From Conoideocrella luteorostrata (taxonomy: Eukaryota > Ascomycota > Sordariomycetes > Hypocreales > Clavicipitaceae), in contig JASWJB010000613.1 of assembly GCA_032433595.1 (NCBI GenBank), positions 1 through 10,988 of the forward strand: a DNA stretch of 10,988 bases. The letters run 5' to 3'. The notes below the pieces were generated by a model, which worked only from the letters and a program-made list of their open reading frames with translations, had not been told where the DNA came from and made no database searches. How positions within the stretch are numbered: position 1 is the first letter of the stretch; every line of letters starts with the position of its first letter. Shown piece after piece: positions 9,159 to 10,988 of the stretch. The position numbers were made by a program, and so were the translations under genes.

Positions 9159-10440
9159 TAAAAAGATATTTATATATATAATAAGCTTAAAAAAAGAGTA
9201 TTTTATTTTTTATTAATACTTATTAAAAAAATAAGTAAGGCTACTTAAAGTAAATAAAAAACTATAAGTAATACTTAGTAAAAATAAAAAAAGTTAGTAC
9301 CTTATTAATATTTTAAGAGTAAGCTAAAATTAACTAAAAAATATATTAATATAGCTTAAGTATTCTCTTAAGAGCTACTAAAAGCTAAAGGGAATAATAA
9401 ATATAATATATTATTATTAAATAAAAAGCTATTCTTAATAGCAAAGAAGCTATAAAAAGGTATAATATAGTAACTAAATATAGTATTACTTAAAGTAAAT
9501 ATAATATAATTAATAAACTAATTTAGTTAATAAATACTTTTATTAATATTAATAATTCTTAGGGAAATAATAAAAGTACCTAAAAGGGTAATACTATAAG
9601 TAAGAGTTATAAGTAAAAAGGCATAGCTTAGTATTACCTTAGTAATAAGTTTAGTGCTAGCTATAGCTAATAAAAAGAAAAAAAAATTATAAGCTATTAA
9701 AAACTTATTAATTAACTTAACTCTCTTAGCCTTTTAGCTAATAATAATAAGAATAATAAGTATAAAAATAGCTTTACTCTTATAAGCTAACTTTTATAGC
9801 TAGTAAAAAAAGTAATAAAGCTTTAAAAAAGCAATATAAATATATATACTTTAGGTATATTTTTTATGTTTTTACTTATACTTTTTATAAGTAGCTTATT
9901 AACTATATATATATTTAGCTTTACTTATATTCTATAAGTCTTTAATATATTAATTACACTAATGTTTTACTTTCTTATTATTATTAAGCTTTTTATTTTT
10001 AAAGTTACTAATAATAATAAAGAAGTATATATTATACTTTTTTTTTAAGTAATTAATAAAGGGGTTACTAAGAGGCACTAAAGTTAAGTAAGTTAAAAAT
10101 ATAATAAAGGTAAAAAAAAAAAATTATATTTTTATAAAGTATTAATAAAAGTTATATTATAAGTATAAATAAGGTATTTAATATAAGAATTTAAGAAATA
10201 AAAAGGTAATAATATAAGAAAAAAAAGCTTCTAAAATAATAAAAGCTTATAAAAAGAAAAAATAAAGTATAAAGTTATATAAAAAACTTTATAGTTTAAG
10301 AAAAGCTAAGAGTAAAAAGTAAGTAAGGTTATAGAGTAATAAATATATATATAATAATAAATAAATACAAGGCCCTATAGATATAAGTAGCACTTACCTT
10401 ACTATTAGTAAAGAATATAAATAAGCCTTCTTAACTCTAA
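9159..10440 (+). other. Unassigned 3' region, copy 2
   Basis: Counterpart of 2814-4098. The frame equivalent to the 73-codon open stretch runs 9827-10045, keeps its length exactly and has a single TAA. At two codons copy 2 has ACA and ATG where copy 1 has ATA, which shows that some apparent Ile residues were Thr or Met. No domain recognised. Confidence 0.5.
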
Positions 10441-10441
10441 T

Positions 10442-10472
10442 AAAGAGAGGCAAGCGCGTAAGAAGGGAGCTA
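10442..10472 (+). promoter_or_regulatory. Polypurine tract before the 3' LTR, copy 2
   Basis: Purine-rich run ending AGAAGGGAGCTA immediately before the LTR at 10473, equivalent to the tract ending at 4128. It contains AAGCGCG, a local survival of CpG in otherwise depleted DNA. Confidence 0.7.
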
Positions 10473-10709
10473 TATAATAAACTTAAGCTAAAAGCTTAGG
10501 TTATAAAGGTGCGTAAGGGATATCTAGGGAGCACTTAGACTAGCCCTGCCTAGCTATTAATATATATTCTAGGGTATTAACCCTAGGACACACATAGGAT
10601 ATATATAAGTAGTAAGCAAGCAAAGATACATAGACTTTCTTCTCTCTTTATAATTAATGTAAACTCTATTAACGCTAGTTCGCAGTAGCTACTAGGCTAG
10701 TTTATAACA
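10473..10709 (+). mobile_element. 3' LTR of copy 2 (237 bp)
   Basis: Aligns along its length with 4129-4367. It starts TATAATAAAC, the RIP form of TGTGATGGAC, and ends TTTATAACA, the mutated form of TCCATAACA. The U3 half carries more changes than in the first LTR (the inverted repeat is altered at its left arm and loop). The half from 10587 on, including the stretch AATGTAAACTCTATTAACGC, is nearly identical to the first LTR and keeps CpA, TpG and CpG. Confidence 0.87.
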
Positions 10710-10713
10710 CATT

Positions 10714-10803
10714 TATAATTTTTGTAATGTAATGTAATTACAAAATTCTATATATAATTATTGTAATTTATAATGTAATTTGTAATATAATGTAATGTAA
10801 TGC
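10714..10803. repeat. TGTAAT-type repeat tract after the second LTR
   Basis: Bases 10714-10740 repeat 4396-4422 exactly (27 bp). The tract then continues with irregular GTAAT/TGTAA units to 10803 and is followed by GCTCTA, as is the tract after the first LTR at 4550. The distance from the 27-mer to AATGCTCTA is 125 bp there and 58 bp here, so the unit number differs. Confidence 0.75.
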
Positions 10804-10988
10804 TCTAAGTATAGCCTAGAATACTAATTTAATTCTAGAATAGTAAAAATACTATTCTATAAGTAGATTAGCTATTTAAGTTTTATTAGTTAATTCTTTA
10901 ACCTTTTATATCTCTTTAAGTTCTTATATATTTATAATAAAATAGTATGCATTATAATACTAGGATTTTTCTCTATTTTATAGTATAT
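10804..10988. other. AT-rich flank with one hairpin, no gene seen
   Basis: Similarity to the sequence after the first LTR fades by about 10832. TAGAATAGTA (10836-10845) and TACTATTCTA (10850-10859) form a perfect 10-bp inverted repeat around AAAA. I see no coding signal or element end in the remainder. Confidence 0.6.

Larger units (their letters stand above)
4129..10709 (+). mobile_element. Full-length Ty3/Gypsy chromovirus-like element, copy 2, RIP-inactivated
   Basis: LTR 4129-4367, leader 4368 to about 4700, gag remnant, protease, RT, RNase H, integrase, chromodomain (to 9158), 3' region, polypurine tract and LTR 10473-10709. The total of about 6.58 kb suits a Gypsy element, and protease-RT-RH-IN order separates it from Copia. 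The two LTRs are similar but not identical (239 and 237 bp). The 5' LTR assignment assumes it is shared with copy 1, because none is found between 4368 and 10472. No reading frame is intact and all identifiable catalytic residues are changed. Confidence 0.82.

Overview
The window is an extremely AT-rich block of the kind found in filamentous ascomycete (Pezizomycotina) genomes. It is made almost entirely of dead Ty3/Gypsy LTR-retrotransposon sequence of one family. CpA and TpG are almost absent across most of it, C survives mainly in CpT/CpC and G in ApG/GpG, and the two repeat copies differ mostly by transitions. That is the signature of repeat-induced point mutation (RIP). I see no intact protein-coding gene, rRNA, tRNA or CRISPR array.

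Layout. (1) 1-126 is GC-rich (about 66% GC by hand count). It is the reverse complement of the first half of the family's LTR, nearly free of RIP and in minus orientation. Composition changes abruptly at 126/127. (2) 127-4128 is the 5'-truncated inside of copy 1: reverse transcriptase, RNase H, integrase and a chromodomain (to 2813), then about 1.3 kb of unassigned sequence and a polypurine tract. (3) 4129-4367 is a 239-bp LTR. (4) 4368-10472 is the inside of copy 2: leader with TGTAAT repeats, gag remnant, protease, RT, RNase H, integrase, chromodomain and the same 1.3-kb 3' region. (5) 10473-10709 is the second LTR. (6) 10710-10988 is AT-rich flank with another TGTAAT tract and a small hairpin.

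The repeat period is about 6,345 bp, and no other LTR lies between the copies. The simplest reading is therefore a tandem arrangement in which the LTR at 4129-4367 is both the 3' LTR of copy 1 and the 5' LTR of copy 2. Copy 2 is then a full-length, 6.58-kb LTR-gag-PR-RT-RH-IN-chromodomain-LTR element (chromovirus-like). The class call rests on reading stop-riddled frames with TAA/TAG as former Gln/Trp/Arg and Asn/Tyr as former Asp/His/Cys. In that reading the order and spacing of Gypsy RT, RNase H, integrase and chromodomain motifs are clear. All the catalytic Asp/Glu codons I could locate (RT, RNase H, integrase) read Asn or Lys.

I found no new biological system. The points most worth a second look are the little-mutated LTR fragment beside its RIP-mutated relatives, the partial escape from RIP around the LTR 3' half and the TGTAAT tract with a 38-bp perfect palindrome, and the unassigned 1.3-kb region between chromodomain and 3' LTR, which holds a 73-codon frame that is open in copy 1 and has one stop in copy 2.
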